Shown: piece after piece, positions 23,477 to 38,640 of the stretch
How positions within the stretch are numbered: the first letter of the stretch is position 1
How the letters are laid out: each line of letters opens with the position of its first letter
NCBI RefSeq assembly: GCF_012273895.1
Contig: NC_052115.1
Span: 4,085,183 to 4,149,182 of the forward strand
Direction: 5' to 3'
Source of the DNA: Zerene cesonia
Taxonomy: Eukaryota; Arthropoda; Insecta; Lepidoptera; Pieridae
DNA: 64,000 nt
Program-made: the position numbers and the translations under genes
Notes under the pieces: model-generated
The model's database searches: none
Told to the model about the DNA's origin: nothing
The model's input: the letters and a program-made list of their open reading frames with translations, nothing else

Positions 23477-26400
23477 ATGTCTAGTACGGTACCAACCAGT
23501 TCTGCTTTGAGGGCTTTGGCCTTAGAGTATAAAAGCTTGCAAGAAGAGCCCGTCGAAGGATTCAGAGTGAAATTATTGGGAGAGGACAATTTATTCGAGT
23601 GGGAAGTTGCAATATTTGGACCGCCAGATACATTATACCAAGGCGGATACTTCAAGGTATGAACACATTATATATTGTTATTACCGTCGAGTGAATTTTG
23701 TTGGGTTTCGGTTTCACAACTGTCTTTCTGGGTAAACAATCGGTTTCACACATATTACAAATGGGATATTGCTGACTCATCATATTTATCATAAGGAATT
23801 TAGTATTCTCATAAAATTTTGTCAATTTATCTATAAAAATAAGGCAAACATAGATATAGCCAATAACCTGCTTTAATTATCTTTGATAATTCAAAACATA
23901 CATTTATCTATATAACTTTATCCAAAACAAATATAATAATCAAACAACTGCAAAAACACACATGTGAAGTGTGCAAAAAACTCTTAAAATATATCACCTA
24001 ATGTCTAAATTTTTAAACTGTTCTATTATTACATATTAAGAACTTACATTTTTTCTATAAATTTTATCTAATATTTTGTAATAAGTAACCAACATTCCCA
24101 AATATGAAGGAGGTGGCACTTCAAAATGAATTTTTTTGATTTTGTTTATTGATAACAATAAAAAATTTATGTTCAATATAGGTCCATGAAGAAATTGCGC
24201 TAACCTTATTTAAATAGTTTTATTTTTATGTCAGAAAAAAAATTGCTCATGCTTACTTCTATGCTTCAACTTGCCATACCACTTAGATCTCTTGGCCTCA
24301 TTTTTATAGAAATCAAAACAGGCATATTTTCACACATAATTTAGCATAAGAAAGTATCAAACTAGCTGGCCAGTAAGTGCTATTGGTATTTACTATGAAT
24401 AATTTGGTACAATCTACATTCAGAATAATTTTATTTTGTTTAAAAATTAAGAATAAAATCATGACATTCAAAACAGAACAGTTTTGGCACTTTGCAATTT
24501 GCTAACCCATATTTCCATGAGAAATAACTGCTCCCATGGTACAGTAGTTAACATGAGCGCATAGAACCATAACATCCTAGGTTTGCCAAGTCCAAGCAAA
24601 AAATCTGTGTTTGGCAGGTTACAGATAGTTCACCACCTCTTTTTCGATTCGCAAATAAATCAATCTGTGAAACAAATGTAATAAGCATCTGTCCCATACT
24701 CCCTAGGGATATCAGGAACTCACACTAAGTATGATTTTTGAATGGAAACGAGATGATGAACAAGAAATATTTACATTGACATGATACATACACATACATA
24801 TAATCATACAATTAAATAATTAATTTTAACCTTTATATTATTACAAAGACTTTTAAAATAAGAGTTACTTGCATCACAGATATAGGATAATCGGGGTAAT
24901 AATGAACAGGGGTAATTGGAAGAATACAAGAACATCTCATTTAAATTAATATTCGCCAATTAATTTTTATCCTCTTGCTACATTTGTTTAGCCACCTCAA
25001 AAACTATATATTTTGCATATAAAATTCAGCCTGTTTGTTGAACCTTATATCTATTATACTCTATCACCATATAATTTTTTTAACCCTCCAAAGAGGGGTG
25101 TCATAAGTTTGACATGTGTGTCTGAATGTCTATGCCATCATAACTCCCGAAAGGATGCATTCATTTCAATTTAGTTTTTTTTTTTTTGTATCAAAGGTAA
25201 GTTATGTGCGATTGTTATTAGATGTTTGATGAAGATCGGCTAAGCCGTTTAAAAGTTGTTGGGGGTGAAACTGGGTGAATTAACCGAATGTCTAAAAATA
25301 TACTCAGATGGTGTCTCAAATACCTTCGTATGATGAGAAAGTTGGTTGTTATCTTAAACCTACTAATAGAAAGACTTAGGGGCTTACACTAGAGGGTTTT
25401 TTAAACTTTTAATTTAATTTTTTTATATTAAAATATGCTCACTTCTTTTTATGAGATTGACATACATATAAACGGACAAACAGATAAAATTATAAACCGT
25501 TGTTTTGGGATCCATAAAATATTAATAATGCAAAGCAATTAGCCATCCTTTTTAAAAATATTTATTATAAAGAAATGATTTGCTTTATATGAAGTGGTAG
25601 AGGTTCTACCTTATTGCAATATTGTTTTATGTTCTACCTTAATGATATGTTTACCACAACAAAAAGCAACCTCTAGCCCCTTACTATGTCAAAAATCATA
25701 TGTAAGGATAGACTGATTTACATTTAATATATTACTGATCCGAGCAAGAATCCAGTGATATTGGTACCAACTGCTGAATCAATATGAATGAGCCAAACGT
25801 CTACACTTTTCATGACATGACAACACAGATAGCTTGGTATAAAAAAAAATACTTAAAGTGCTGGGTGGTATAGTTAAGTAGTACTCAATAATTTTTTATT
25901 GCCAGAAGCAAATCCTGATGGAAAAAGAATTTTTAACAACATGTCTTCTTCTTGTTACAGGCGCACATGAAATTCCCTCCAGACTACCCATATTCTCCAC
26001 CATCTATTAGATTTTTAACAAAAGTTTGGCATCCAAATGTTTATGAGGTAAGTGCTGTAATAAAATTCTTCTTAGTTGAGATATTAAAAGTCACTACTTT
26101 TTTGTATCTATTTTAAAATGTGATTATGTCCGTTATTGTAATTACAGTAACACATTCGGTGGTGAAATACAAATAAAATTGAAAATGGTTGCGTTGTTGC
26201 ATTATGAACTAAGTTAAATTCAATTTCCATATTCATTCTACTCTTAGTGTGTTTATTATATAGGGTAGAGTCCTTCTTTACGTCACGTAGGCTAACTTGA
26301 CAAGGCAACCAGCCACAGACCCCTTTGTAAAAATCCGGTTGACGACAGACAGACTATCTCCACAAATATAAAATGTACAGGAAACACTATACAATGGCAA

Positions 26401-29400
26401 TTGTTGTCAACAAATAACAATTCGCAAATTGTCATGACGCCTTTTTCACTTTTTCTTTACCTGGCTTTCATTTATATTAATTACTAGCAACCCACCTTCT
26501 TCTTCTTTGGCTTAAAGATTTAAAATCTGAAACTATTTTTTTCTGGTCTATTGTAGGCCTGTGTCGGTACGTATCCTGAGTTTATCCTTCTAATAAGTAT
26601 GTAAAACTAGTGTTTGTTGAATTTTCTTTAAAAATTTTTAACGTTTCACCATTTTAATTACGACCAACCCCGTAAAATGAAAGTAGTTATTAACTAAAAA
26701 ATTATCTTGCTCTTGAATCTAGCGAGATGTCTTCAACACTGTAATTATTCTAATTAATTTCAATATATCTATGCTTTGCCTTTTGGTTTTTATAACTAAG
26801 TATTAAGTGTACCATAACAAAAACAATGAAAGTGTAGGTACGGGATTTTATTAAAGAAAAAGTGACTACCGCTGATAGTGGACTGTTGAGCAGACTCCTA
26901 AAGACAATAGTTAGGGGCCAAGTGCTGAGCGCCCTACAGTGAAGTAGATCAAGGTTCCCGATCACGACATAGACCCTTTTGTAGTACGATAATTATCGAC
27001 TTTATAAAGAATAAAAAAAAAATGCAGATGTCCTTTTAAGTTTCTTTATGTATTAACGTTTGAAAACCTGCCTCTAGGAAAGTTATAGAAACAATTTTAA
27101 CAATTCTACATCAAATATTCGCGTTGATGGTTGGTAGGGTGGTACAGAAATTTAATATCACTTTCTATTCTCACGAGTTTGGTTAAGTCTGTTTGATTCT
27201 TCCATCATAGTCGGAATCCTCGACCGTTCGGAACTAAGAGTATCCGACCGTTAGGCTTGATCGGCCAATGATGATGCGAATATGTGTATCTGTTACGTGT
27301 CGAAAAAAAGAAAAATATAAAAATTTTCCTTCCGTTTCCCACCTCAACTATATGTATTTGGCACTTTGGCACTTTCATCGTGTGAGATATTTGCAACATG
27401 TATGTAAACATAAATTGTTTTATTTATATACATATATAAAATATGTTCTCATTCCACCAAGAATAATATATAGGTTTTTATGTCTGAATTTGTGTCATAA
27501 TTAGATAGGAATATCTATGATGATGTTATTGTTAGTATCATGTGTAACAAACTTAACTAGGGCAGTTTCATCGTTGCGTATATCGTATTGTTTGACAATC
27601 GAGGTTAAGTGTTTAACGTTAAATCTAGTTTTAAACGCGTACGGGAAGAACACGATTTATTGTTTATGAATCAATAGTCGTGAATAGTAAGACGTAAGGT
27701 ACTCCCAAGAAAATCTGATTCATCGATATAAACTAAATATGCACTTATGTGTATATTCACAAAGTATTTTATTTTTTCAAAGTATTTCTCGTTTCTTACT
27801 ATTTGTTTTCAAGCAAGGGTGTGTTCTCAATACAACTTACAGTAACTAACATTAGTATTCAGTTTAATTGTGTTTTTTTTTTTAAATCTAATTAGTGTTT
27901 TTTATAATTTCCTCAATATGATAACTTAGAATATAATTTTAATCATAGATTAAGAAACATGTTTTAGTAAAGAAACACTCGCTAACAGACAACTTTTCAT
28001 CATGAAAATAGTTTTTCACATCACAAGAACGTAACCCAAAAGTGATAAAAGCTTTATCGATATTGTAAAAACATCAATTTATATTGTCCCTTTCGTTAAA
28101 TTGCGACACAATCTTAGCGACTTTGACCCGAACCACTGAACAGTGTGCTAGATCGTGATTTGACCTACTTTAGAGCTTGATTTTAAGACTGAGTCTATAT
28201 ATTTACCTTAGTCTCTGTAGTATATTACATTCAGTAGGTATTTCTGTTAGACGTTAATCACCACGAAGTACTTACTTGCCTATATTTAATAAAATTCTCT
28301 TATAAACCCACCACAAATATTTGTGCGCTATTATATCTTTCCCATCCACCAAAGAGAGAAAGCATGATTCTAGAACAAATTGTTTTGGTACTGCCCACGA
28401 AAGAATCCATACATTATATCAATTTTTTCACATTGTTTGTAGGTCTCTTTTCCTGAAAAATAACGTTTGGCATAATTATAATCATACTCGCATTGAGAAA
28501 AATCGTTGCTGTAATGAAGTATATACAGTTCTCCTTCGAAGAAAGTCTTATCCCGAGCAAATCATTTGTAATATGGTATCCAACGAGTGACTTTATTCGA
28601 TGAAAATAGAATTAGTGGCCAAGACACGATTGCAAAGCGTCTTTTCGTGGTAGTGGCGCATTACCGTTAACTCTGTAGACATTCAAGCGAACAGTTCGGG
28701 TCATCAACCAAGCATGATTCACTCAGTGACACGATGTATCGAATGTCTAAATGTATATAAATAGTTACTTTTAATGATTACATTTCTAAACGAGTTTCAA
28801 ACTGTATGATAATTTATCCTACTTTATATGAAGAGAATAACTGTTCATAAAATCCCGCCTTTTTTTTAAATATTTTCTTTTTAATCTTCAAATTCCTTTT
28901 TCGAAATGACTTCACTATCTAGATGTTTCTATTCTCTGCTTGTTAACCAATCCTTGAAACATATCATTACTTCAATGAACGTCTATGTAACGAATATTTG
29001 TGTCATAAGTTTGTTCCAACATCTAGTAGAAACGCAATAAATAGCATCAAGATTTACATAAACATTTACAGCAATTTAACAAATTACAGAAAAGATCGGG
29101 GGTTCATTCTTTTCTGTAAGACGTAAAGCCAACTAGCTTCGGTTTGTATAACCCTGAAAGTGGTATAATAATAATTTAGATATTCAATTCTAATTTTATT
29201 ATTGGGGTAATATAAAAGATATTATACATAAATGTATAGTACAAAACCCTACAGAACATTTAATATAACTTAAAATTGAAATTATAGAGATAGATATGTA
29301 TTAGAGATTTCCATCTTTAAGTCCGGAGGTGGAATAAACTTAATAATTCGGGAAACAATATTCGGTTCACCACGTAAGCATTATGTATCGAATCATACAT

Positions 29401-32400
29401 TAATTGTAAGCGCAAGCTCAAAATGATTTTTAACTATCCATATATTTTACTATATAACTTATTCTTTACGTTTTAATAACCTATTCCGGAATGAGGAAAT
29501 AAAAATTACATATAAGAATACTTTTTGCTCGGTAACATCGCAAGGTAAAATCAATATCATCGTTTATATTCAATATCAGAAGTTGTAAAAGATCTCATAA
29601 TATGTATATTCAAATATGGATTGTTTTACACTTCACACGCATGACATTGTGCCGACGATATTGAATACATCTATGAGGAGCAAGTCGCATCAAACAGGAT
29701 ATAGCATCGGTTGAATGACCTTTACCATGAAGGTATTGCGGTGGTTACTAAGATTCTTAATTTTCAAAACGTGATTCACGTTTCAGTCAATGAACTATCC
29801 TCACCACTTAACAGTATAATTGCAAACGCTTAATGAGTAACGACGAAAATACACGGGTTCAATACATTATCATAAATGTACCTGATTTAAATAGACACTA
29901 TTAATGATAATATGAAATCACGAGAAAAAGGAGCAATGCAAAACCTAAGCTTATTCAAGATCAAAAAAATAAACAATGCTTTTGCGTACTTAAAAATTCA
30001 AAAATAGACAAAATAAAATGACGTTAGAAAACATGATGCAGGAAATGGTATAGGTATTTAAAAAAGTTATTTATAAATGTTACCTATGTAAATGTGATGA
30101 TTAATTATCATAGGTTAATAAATTAAATGCATACGTAAAAGTAAGGTTCGCCCAAAACAACAACTATTATCATTCCGCAAAGTGGGTTAATCTCATGAAT
30201 AAGGTGAAATTCGATTTTTCCTTGACAATGTCCCAACGCTGGCACGACTCGGCCTTGAGGTAATTAACCTTATTCCTGACAGCTCGTACCGCGCTAGCAG
30301 CACTGAACTTGGCTTCAGCTCTAAATAGCTCCCAAGAGACGCAACATCATCACGACGCATCGACCCGTGCCAACCATTCAATTGCACGCCTCTATACAAG
30401 CCACGTGGTTATAAAAACGCTAAGTGACGTACATTTTGTACCGTAATACACAATGGAGCTATGAATACTGACGAAGCAACTGGAGTGGTAGAATGTTCAT
30501 CTGAGTATTATACTAAATGTTATACATCTAACGTCTAGATTATTCACAAACGTTTTAAGATGAAAATTATGAAGAACCTAGTTACGCAATTGCATTAATA
30601 TCGAGTTTGATCCAGTTAATTATTGGTGCCCATTCATTTTGTTCATTAAATAAGTTCAAATGCTCTCTATTTACAAACGACATTTAAAGGTCTTATTGGG
30701 TTAACACTACATAATGGGAACGCGGAAAATAATAACATATTTTTTCCACTTAAAATTGTAATGCGAGAATTACAAGATCAACACTTTAATGTGGAAAATG
30801 TTTAATGCCATTTAACGGTTTTTCGGATGATATGGATTAAATTTCACTATTCAAACAAGATGTTATAATATATAGGGTTTATCAGTGTAATAGATTCTTT
30901 ACTTTATTTACAAATCCTCTCGATTGGGCGGTGAGCACACACGCGTTCTTTGTGAGGAAACGGTGAACCGACGGCATAATTTTAGCCGAGGGCGTCGCAC
31001 CGACCATGCCTCTGCGCTATCATCATGACAACACAGTTATATTATTATAAAGACAACTGTCGGTGGAATATAGAATTGTAAGAAAATACGCATTTGAAAG
31101 ACGCTTTCGTGATTATGAATTTAAATCATATTTCACGTACTCTAAAAGCAATCTTTGTGATTTATTTAGCTAAAAGCGAACTTTTATTCCAATTTAAAGC
31201 TACCATCAAATGCGATTGGTCATGATTATTCCCTTCCATGTGATAGCCTGGAGTATTTTCTTATTACTGCATGAACTACAGAATAAATAAAAGATTCTTT
31301 GATAGATATTTAGAGCAGCAATTATTAAAAGCGTACCCGCTTTAAATATTTTCCTTCTTCTTTATTAAGGAAGAGTATAATAAGCCGACCTTCCTTCATT
31401 TACTCAACATTGATAGCTGCTTTCGCGATTGCAAGACCTATAAATTTAAAATTGGAATAAGCTATTATCTGTTATAAATTAGGTCACATAAATGTAACAA
31501 TCACGCATAGATATCAATTGATCTATACCAAATCGTATAAAACGTACCTACTGCAACTGTTAATCATTTTTAGTTCATAATCTATTTGTATACTCAGTAT
31601 GATTACTTCACTTACTACTCCGTTATTGTGCCTATTATGTATAAAAACATAAAATGAAAACATGACATGTCATCATGTATACGTATACCAACCTTCTTAT
31701 TAATTAATACTTTCATATGCATACGCGTATACTAATAATTATTTTGTACAAAATTGGTCACAGAAGTCACTGGTCGAGTCACTTTCCAGATTCTAAAATG
31801 ACAGCAATTTCCTATCAAATACAAAAAGAATCAGTTCAATCAATGGAAAATCCACAGAGTGAGTGGAAAAATTAAAACCAAAATAAAATATAGTAAAAAA
31901 GAAACTAAAATACACGCTTTTATGATAGAATAAATAAATAAATCTGTCAGATTAAAGTGGGCTAAAATGGATTCCAAAAAGAGTCGGTGGCTGTATAGAA
32001 ACATATAGCTGAGGCTAATATAAGAGTGTGAAAAATGTAATCGAATTGAGAACCCCATTCGTTTTTCGTAACGTCGGTTAAACACAGGACTGCTTTTACT
32101 TGGAATTTTAATACACAACTAGCTACTAAAAATCAACGATCTCTTATTTAATAAATTTTCATGCTTCTAGAAGCAATACTTTGTAAATATAATTTTTTCT
32201 ATAAATTGTTATGAATGCATGGAATTCGGGAGTATAAAAGTATAATTTATACTTATTTTTTTATTAAAGTAAACATGTACATCTAAATTATAGTTATGTT
32301 TTAACGTATGACGCTTGCGTTACATTGACATCAGGCAAGCATTTACATTTTTTATGATACAGCGTGGTAACCTTTCGACACACTTTATATTGATCTGTTC

Positions 32401-35400
32401 ATAACAATCGGGTTAAATTTTCGTATTGTGAGAGTTGCACTTCGTTTTTGATACTCTGTGACATTCTAAATTCGGAATATAGGTCACTGGGTTATAGAAT
32501 AATTATAAATAATATGGAAGGTATCTTTTTACATCTCGAATCGTAAAGTTTGTTTGTTGACGGTAAAACGGGACCGTATTACTAAGACTTCGTTGTCCGT
32601 CTGTCTGTCTGTAACCAGGCTGTATCTCATAAACCGTGATAGGTAGACAGTGAAATTTTCTGCGATGATGTATTTCCGTTACTGCTTTAAGAAAAAATAT
32701 TTACTGCCCTTCGTGAATATCGACTATATCGCGGCAGTGGAGTTTTGCAATGCCACCTGAAGGGAAAGTACTCTTAAAGTACTCTCGTAGGTAGAAACAT
32801 TTTCCTCAGTGATCCATGGTTTCTCTTTCATTTGAATAATCAAGTTCATTAGAGAGATTTCAATCTTATAATTGACCCTTATGATGATAGATGAGCCTTA
32901 TGAAGTGTAACAGATTTTATGTGGGTTCAATTCCCTGGTTTCTTTTCAAAAATAATAGAAATTTTCCATTCACTTAAGTTGGCATTACAAAATTGTACTC
33001 TGTATCATGCAATTGCAATTGCACTCTGTATTTAATTGTATTTTATAATTTTTTAATGATATTGCTTCTTACGTATCGATCATAATCTATATTTGTGTTT
33101 AACCAGACTTCACGTATATCGGTTGATTATTTTGTTCGTGTTATATTATACCCCAATTTCTAGTTTTTGTATATTGTTATTTTTCCGAATAATATTATTC
33201 GCACTCAAAATAATTTATTTATATTTGTTTTACTATAACCTTCTCTACTATCGGGAATTCTGCGTAATCAAATGTTTTATAACCACATCTGCATCTGATG
33301 CTGAAATGGTGCATGTGTCAATAACAGTTTACTATTTGTGGAACAACATTTAATAAGTCAAATTATTTACGGTTGTTGAAACTTGTAAATTGTAATGCAC
33401 CAATTAATTAATTATACGAAACGTTTAAAACAATGAATTTCTCTATATGTTTAGTTTGTTAAGATGGATCGACGTAAATACAAGCTTTATTATCACTGTC
33501 AAAAGGCATAGATAAGCACGATAACTTATAACTTGGAATACAGTGAATAATGTAACATCTTGATTTTCTACATCAGGTCGTGTCAAGGTCTCCCAATGGC
33601 GCATTGACATTGGTCGATACATTAGATAACATCATTATAGTTATTGTATATTCTTTTCACTGGGTATAGTTTCCTTTGTTAATAAAACCTATTGCAGTAG
33701 AGTTAAATTTGCGCTAGCTTGTCGTATGATACAAAACCTGGCCTGAGAAAAGTTTACAAAACATTCGTGTAGGTACCTACTGAATATCGAAAATTTAAAT
33801 TACGCTTCATCAATAAATCTCTTACCGAAATTTCCTCGTTTTTATTTGTGAGTTCTAAAAAACCCATATGTTTATTAAATTTTTATCATTAGCCACCGAA
33901 ACATTTATAAATTTTGACATATTATATTGAGTATTTGATATAAATAAATTCCATTGTGCCTAGTGTCTTAAGTATCGAGGTAACACGATAACCTCACTGT
34001 TAAATAATTGAGGTTAATCATTTTTACAGATATTAACAATACATACTTAAGCAATTTATGTTGCATGTTACATATTTAGTATGCAAATATGCTAACGCTT
34101 CGATAAGAAGCCCTTGGTTTATACGACAACTTTACTGCATCACTTACTCTTATAAGTATATGAATATTAATGCGAGATGCTCTTTTTTATTAATAATATT
34201 ACATGTATTGTTAATAAATTATTTGAATTGGAAATTGTATGTTAATCTCATAAATAAGTCTGTATAAGTTTTAACTTATACTTAAAACTTATAAAAAAAA
34301 TCTCCTATCTTCTCTCTCATTCTTATAGACTTTTTCGTGTATATCTACACAAGAGCATTTTCTGGAGATTCAACTGTTCGATGTAATAATCATATGTGAA
34401 TGTATACTACCTCATTCCCATTTGATGTCAAATGTGTAAAATGTAACCACAAATCGCAATATGTTAGTTCTTTAAAATCTGTTTGGGACAAAGCATTGTA
34501 TTGGAAACAGCGGTTCGATAAATCCATCTCCAACTAACCCAACTACAACCCCTCTGACATACATATCTACCTATAACTGTAAACCATACAACGTACTCAG
34601 AAACACGTTTTCTTTCAGAACGGTGATCTCTGTATATCAATCCTGCACCCGCCAGTCGACGATCCACAGTCAGGGGAGTTGCCCTGCGAGCGCTGGAATC
34701 CAACCCAGTCTGTTCGCACAGTGTTGCTCTCGGTTATATCGCTCCTGAACGAGCCGAATACCTTCAGCCCAGCTAACGTTGATGCGAGCGTCATGTACCG
34801 CCGCTGGCGTGACTCGAAGGGCAAGGATAAGGAGTATGAAAACATCATCAGGTATTTGATTCACATTTTCTGGGTTGTTATTTTGTTTTGCGTTGTTAGC
34901 TAGCGCCTAGTATATGATGCACTATTATATTATGAAAATCAACTTACTACGATATTTCGAGTAAATACCATTTGTTTGATCGTACCATCGTTATTACATT
35001 CATATATTGTATTATATTATACAAATATTGCACAAGTCTATTTTGTCTCTCTACAATTTTTTTACTGATAACATACTCTTAAGATGGTCTTTGTAAATAC
35101 AATTCCGAAATATTGTAAAAGGTAATATTGAATATTGTAACCGGGATGTTTTTGGAAATATTTTTCTAATGTAATCTGGTACCTCGTTAAAGCACAATAT
35201 TATTAAACAACTTCAAGTCATTGCCTATTATCTTTTGTATGATTGCAATTATTTTATTAATTTCCTAACAACATATATAAATCTCTTTAAAACTCAAAAT
35301 ATCTATGCCTTTACATGGTCTGTTATATCACGAAAGTAGGAAACACCTTGCTTAAGCGATAACCTTAGGCATGCAGAATCAGAACTAACGAAGGTTAGCA

Positions 35401-35937
35401 TACAGACAGAAATTGTAGTCAAAATATATTTATATACATATATTTTGAGTTATTTTTTCATATTTTTATAGATGTTATTATTAAAAAAGCTATGGTATTT
35501 AATGGGTATCAGTATAATGTCTATTATTTTGTTACGTTACAGAAAACAAGCTCAAGTGGCGCGCATGGAAGCGGAAAAGGAAGGAATAGTAGTGCCGCTT
35601 ACATTAGAAGATTATTGCATTAAAACTCGAGTCAAGGCAACAGCGCACGAACCACAGGTACCTACTGTACCAACACCAGCTTCCTTATACGAATACGCAA
35701 CTCAACCTTTTATGCAATGCGAGGTTGAAATTGTTTAAGGAATATTTACACCACAATGCTATTATTCTGTATTTATTTTTAAATATTTTAAATTTGATAA
35801 TTTTTACATTATTATCTTTTGTTTCACAGCTGGATATGACAGACTTCTACGACGACGACTATGACCTTGATACAGATTCAGAAGATGAAATCGAGGGCGC
35901 AGAAGATGGAGATGACAGTGGCAATGGGGAATCGTGA
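23477..35937 (+). CDS. Ube2r: Ubiquitin-conjugating enzyme E2 R (CDC34-type)
   Basis: Five exons: 23477-23656, 25961-26047, 34619-34851, 35543-35657, 35830-35937, all with GT/AG borders and matching phases; 240 residues, close to the vertebrate 236-238. The UBC fold starts ALEYKSLQEEPVEGF. The catalytic Cys is C94 in NGDLCISILHPP, and it is followed by the CDC34-type acidic-loop insertion (VDDPQSGELPCERWNP) and NEPNTFSPANVDASVMYRRW. The C-terminal tail is acidic (DFYDDDYDLDTDSEDE ... DDSGNGES), as in family members that use it to bind the SCF cullin-RING ligase. By family it transfers ubiquitin, mainly building K48 chains on SCF substrates. The closest Drosophila gene would be CG7656. Intron 2 is 8.6 kb. 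If the last intron is retained, the frame stays open for about 26 codons to a TAA near 35738, giving a different tail. Confidence 0.96.
23657..25960 (+). other. UBE2R intron 1: one interspersed repeat, no gene
   Basis: AT-rich. At about 25085-25300 lies a repeat reading GAGGGGTGTCATAAGTTTGAC, a CTCCCGAAAGGATGCATTC stretch, a poly-T run and GGGGGTGAAACTGGGTGAATT, a layout I recognise as a dispersed lepidopteran repeat. Nothing else stands out. Confidence 0.5.
26048..34618 (+). other. UBE2R intron 2 (8.6 kb): no gene seen
   Basis: Mostly AT-rich. Three locally GC-richer patches, at about 28610-28740, 30220-30400 and 30920-31020, lack any coding frame I recognise and could be regulatory. A dispersed repeat with CCGTCTGTCTGTCTGTAACC, CTCATAAACCGTGATAGGTAGACAG and TTTCTGCGATGATGTATTTCC sits at about 32540-32800. 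No transposase or RT frame was found. Confidence 0.45.
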
Positions 35938-38395
35938 GGACGCGTCCCGAATGATATAGACACGCAAACAGCTACAACTGACAAAGATTTAATCAAAACA
36001 GAGAATGACGACAAAAATTCAATGCGCCATACACATTTTCGGCATTTTTTCCCGCGCACGCGTGACTTTTGAAACTTTGACAGCTGTCAAACGTATTGTC
36101 GATGGTCGTCAATTATTGTGAGCTGTCTGCGTCATGCGTATTCGCGTCACAACGAAAGCGATCTCCTGCGAACGCGTACGGATAGCTAAATGATTCATGA
36201 CAAGAATATGATACTTTACACTCAGATCACAAAAGATCGACGTTAATTGGCTTATGACATCATTCACACGCAAAGTAAAGTTAAAAATATGTGCTTTGTC
36301 TGTAGATTATTGTTCATAGGAATACGATTTGAAAATGTTCCATGCACTGTGTTGTGGTAAAAATGATGTATCAATCATTAAAATATTATGTATATGTTGC
36401 TTAATATTATTAATGTGGTCATGTCGTTAATAGTACAATATAAAAAGCGATGCTATTTAAAAATCCCAATTTTAATTTTATTATTTTTATTAATTAGAAA
36501 TTCTAAAGTAACACAACAAGTTCTTAAGCATCTGCTTTGTATTTTAGAATAGAATCAAATTTTAACTATTACCTATGATCAGAAAGTCCTGTATCCAATG
36601 GGCGAAACATTTATAACACTAACTGCCAACCTTGCCAACTTGAACAATCATGACACTATAGTAATGAATTTTTGACATGAATACAATAATATATTAAATT
36701 AGATTGTAAATTGTATCCAATGGAAAAAAATATTTTTTTTTATTCTAATTTGACCACTTGTATGCAGATCTGGAATTTAAATAAATATTGAATTAAGTCC
36801 GTACCGTTTGCTTGAACTGTATAGTTAATTTTACAACTAACATAAGATATCTGTAATGTTTTTTTTTTATTTTTTCCTCTAATAAATTTTAGAAATAACT
36901 AGCCAATTTTGTGATTGATATAATTTTAATTGATGCATTACACATGGTATGATTTCTGTATACATTGTATTCACGTATATCCGTAATAGAATACCAATAC
37001 CCAATATACATATTTTGTATAAAACTCGTCATAATACATTTCGACAAGGTTAAAACATTGGTTATGTCATTAGATAATATAGAACGTAATTCACAACCAG
37101 CAATTTTCACGATATAGTTACATTTTAAACAAGAAAGATTGCTTTAGATAGTAAACTGGCAAGTGGCGTGAATATATTTCAGAAAATAATAGAAAGTTTA
37201 TACCTTTAAATTAAACACAAGTATTAAATGACACTATATTCTCATTAATTTGCTTTTCGTGTTATTTTATACATCTATACATATAAAAAATTATAATTAT
37301 TCTCAGAGTACTTGCAACTTTTGCTATGTATTATAATACTGCACTATGTACAGAAGGTAATGCAGACTGTACAGAAATCTATCGAAATAATATTCAGTAA
37401 TTATTCAGATTTAAATAATGCTCAAATCAAGATTGTGTATGATAATAATAAAGGAGATACAGTACATTTTAAGGTATAATCAAAAAGTACTTGCATATTA
37501 TATTATAATTATATTATTAGCGATACGTAAAAACGAAATTATATAAGTGATTAATGACTAGTGTGCAGTAAACTAAGTTAAATTTCATAGGTCATTGTGA
37601 ATTGTTTGACTCTAAGGCTTAGATTACAAATAAATTGGCTTAAATGATTTGTGATGTTCGTGCATAGCGTCTGAACTCTTTAACAGCACTAAAATACCGT
37701 ATTTAACGGACCTGAGACCATTATGTTAGTCTTAATGACTTTGTATTGCTGAAACAAGTAAATATCTAATTAACAATGCATGATCTTGTAAAATGGCTTT
37801 TACTATGTATAATACGATAAATCATCTCGATTCTGTTGAAGTTTAATCTTGATGTGTACCAGTGAAGTAAAATTTTAAAAACATTGTTTGCCACAAGAAT
37901 GGCCCTAGACAAACAAGCTCACAACTTTTCCTCTTAATGTACTAGTGTAAATAAAAATATTTCAATATACTGATGTACTTTAGATTTAACTGTGCTTTAG
38001 AAATATACGTTTATTTTATGGCATGTCTATTTGAATTATTAATCGTAACTTATGTTTAGTTAAATCATTTTAAATGGCTTATGAACTAATGTATTAAGAG
38101 ACACATGTCAAAGGTCGTCCGATATCGATTAATTTCAATCTGTATAGTAAGGTTTATTAAAATTGAAGTAGAGACGTTCACAATGGAAATGTTATTAAAT
38201 TTATTATGTATTCAGTAATAAAATCATGTGTTTGAAAGAGATATGAGACTTTATATTTATTTAGTTTCAAACAAAACTTTCATTAATAATAAAATAATAC
38301 GAATTATCAATTAAAGTCGAAAGTTAACCATAAACATAAATTGTTAGAATATGCGTGTGTGTGTATGAAATGCATGGTTGCGTCTTCTCCACCTG
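35938..38395 (+). other. UBE2R 3' UTR and spacer; polyadenylation signals
   Basis: No coding sequence. AATAAA hexamers at 36881-36886 and 38217-38222 are candidates for proximal and distal poly(A) signals; which is used cannot be read from the sequence. Confidence 0.4.
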
Positions 38396-38640
38396 CACTT
38401 TCCGCCCGCAGCATCACCCACGTAATCAAAGGAATATATAGGCAGTCCCAGAGTTACCTATCCCGTTCTATGACGAAATAAAAATATATCCTGTGACCTT
38501 TCTCGAGTTAAAAACTATATTTGTACCATGTGTCATCCAAATCGGTACTGAGTTTTAGCCGTGAAGCATAGACAAACGACATTTTACCCGGTGCGAGCTG
38601 TCCCAATTCATGCTGATGTGTGCTTGAGGGTCGCATTTAA
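38396..38640 (-). repeat. Repeat fragments upstream of maspardin copy 1
   Basis: Read on the minus strand, about 38396-38585 resembles the Helitron-like body (TTCACGGCTAAAACTCAGTACCGATTTGGATGA). It is followed by CCCGGTGCGAGCTG.CCCAATTCATGC, matching the SINE-like repeat at 59600-59660. The same pair occurs at 41380-41590 in unit 2. Confidence 0.5.

Noticed and set aside
23230..23655. 141-codon minus-strand frame over UBE2R exon 1
   Set aside because: Antisense to a confidently identified E2 exon, with no motif of its own.
30193..30399. Small protein on the minus strand in UBE2R intron 2
   Set aside because: No ATG-led conserved frame or domain; a locally GC-richer non-coding patch is the safer reading.
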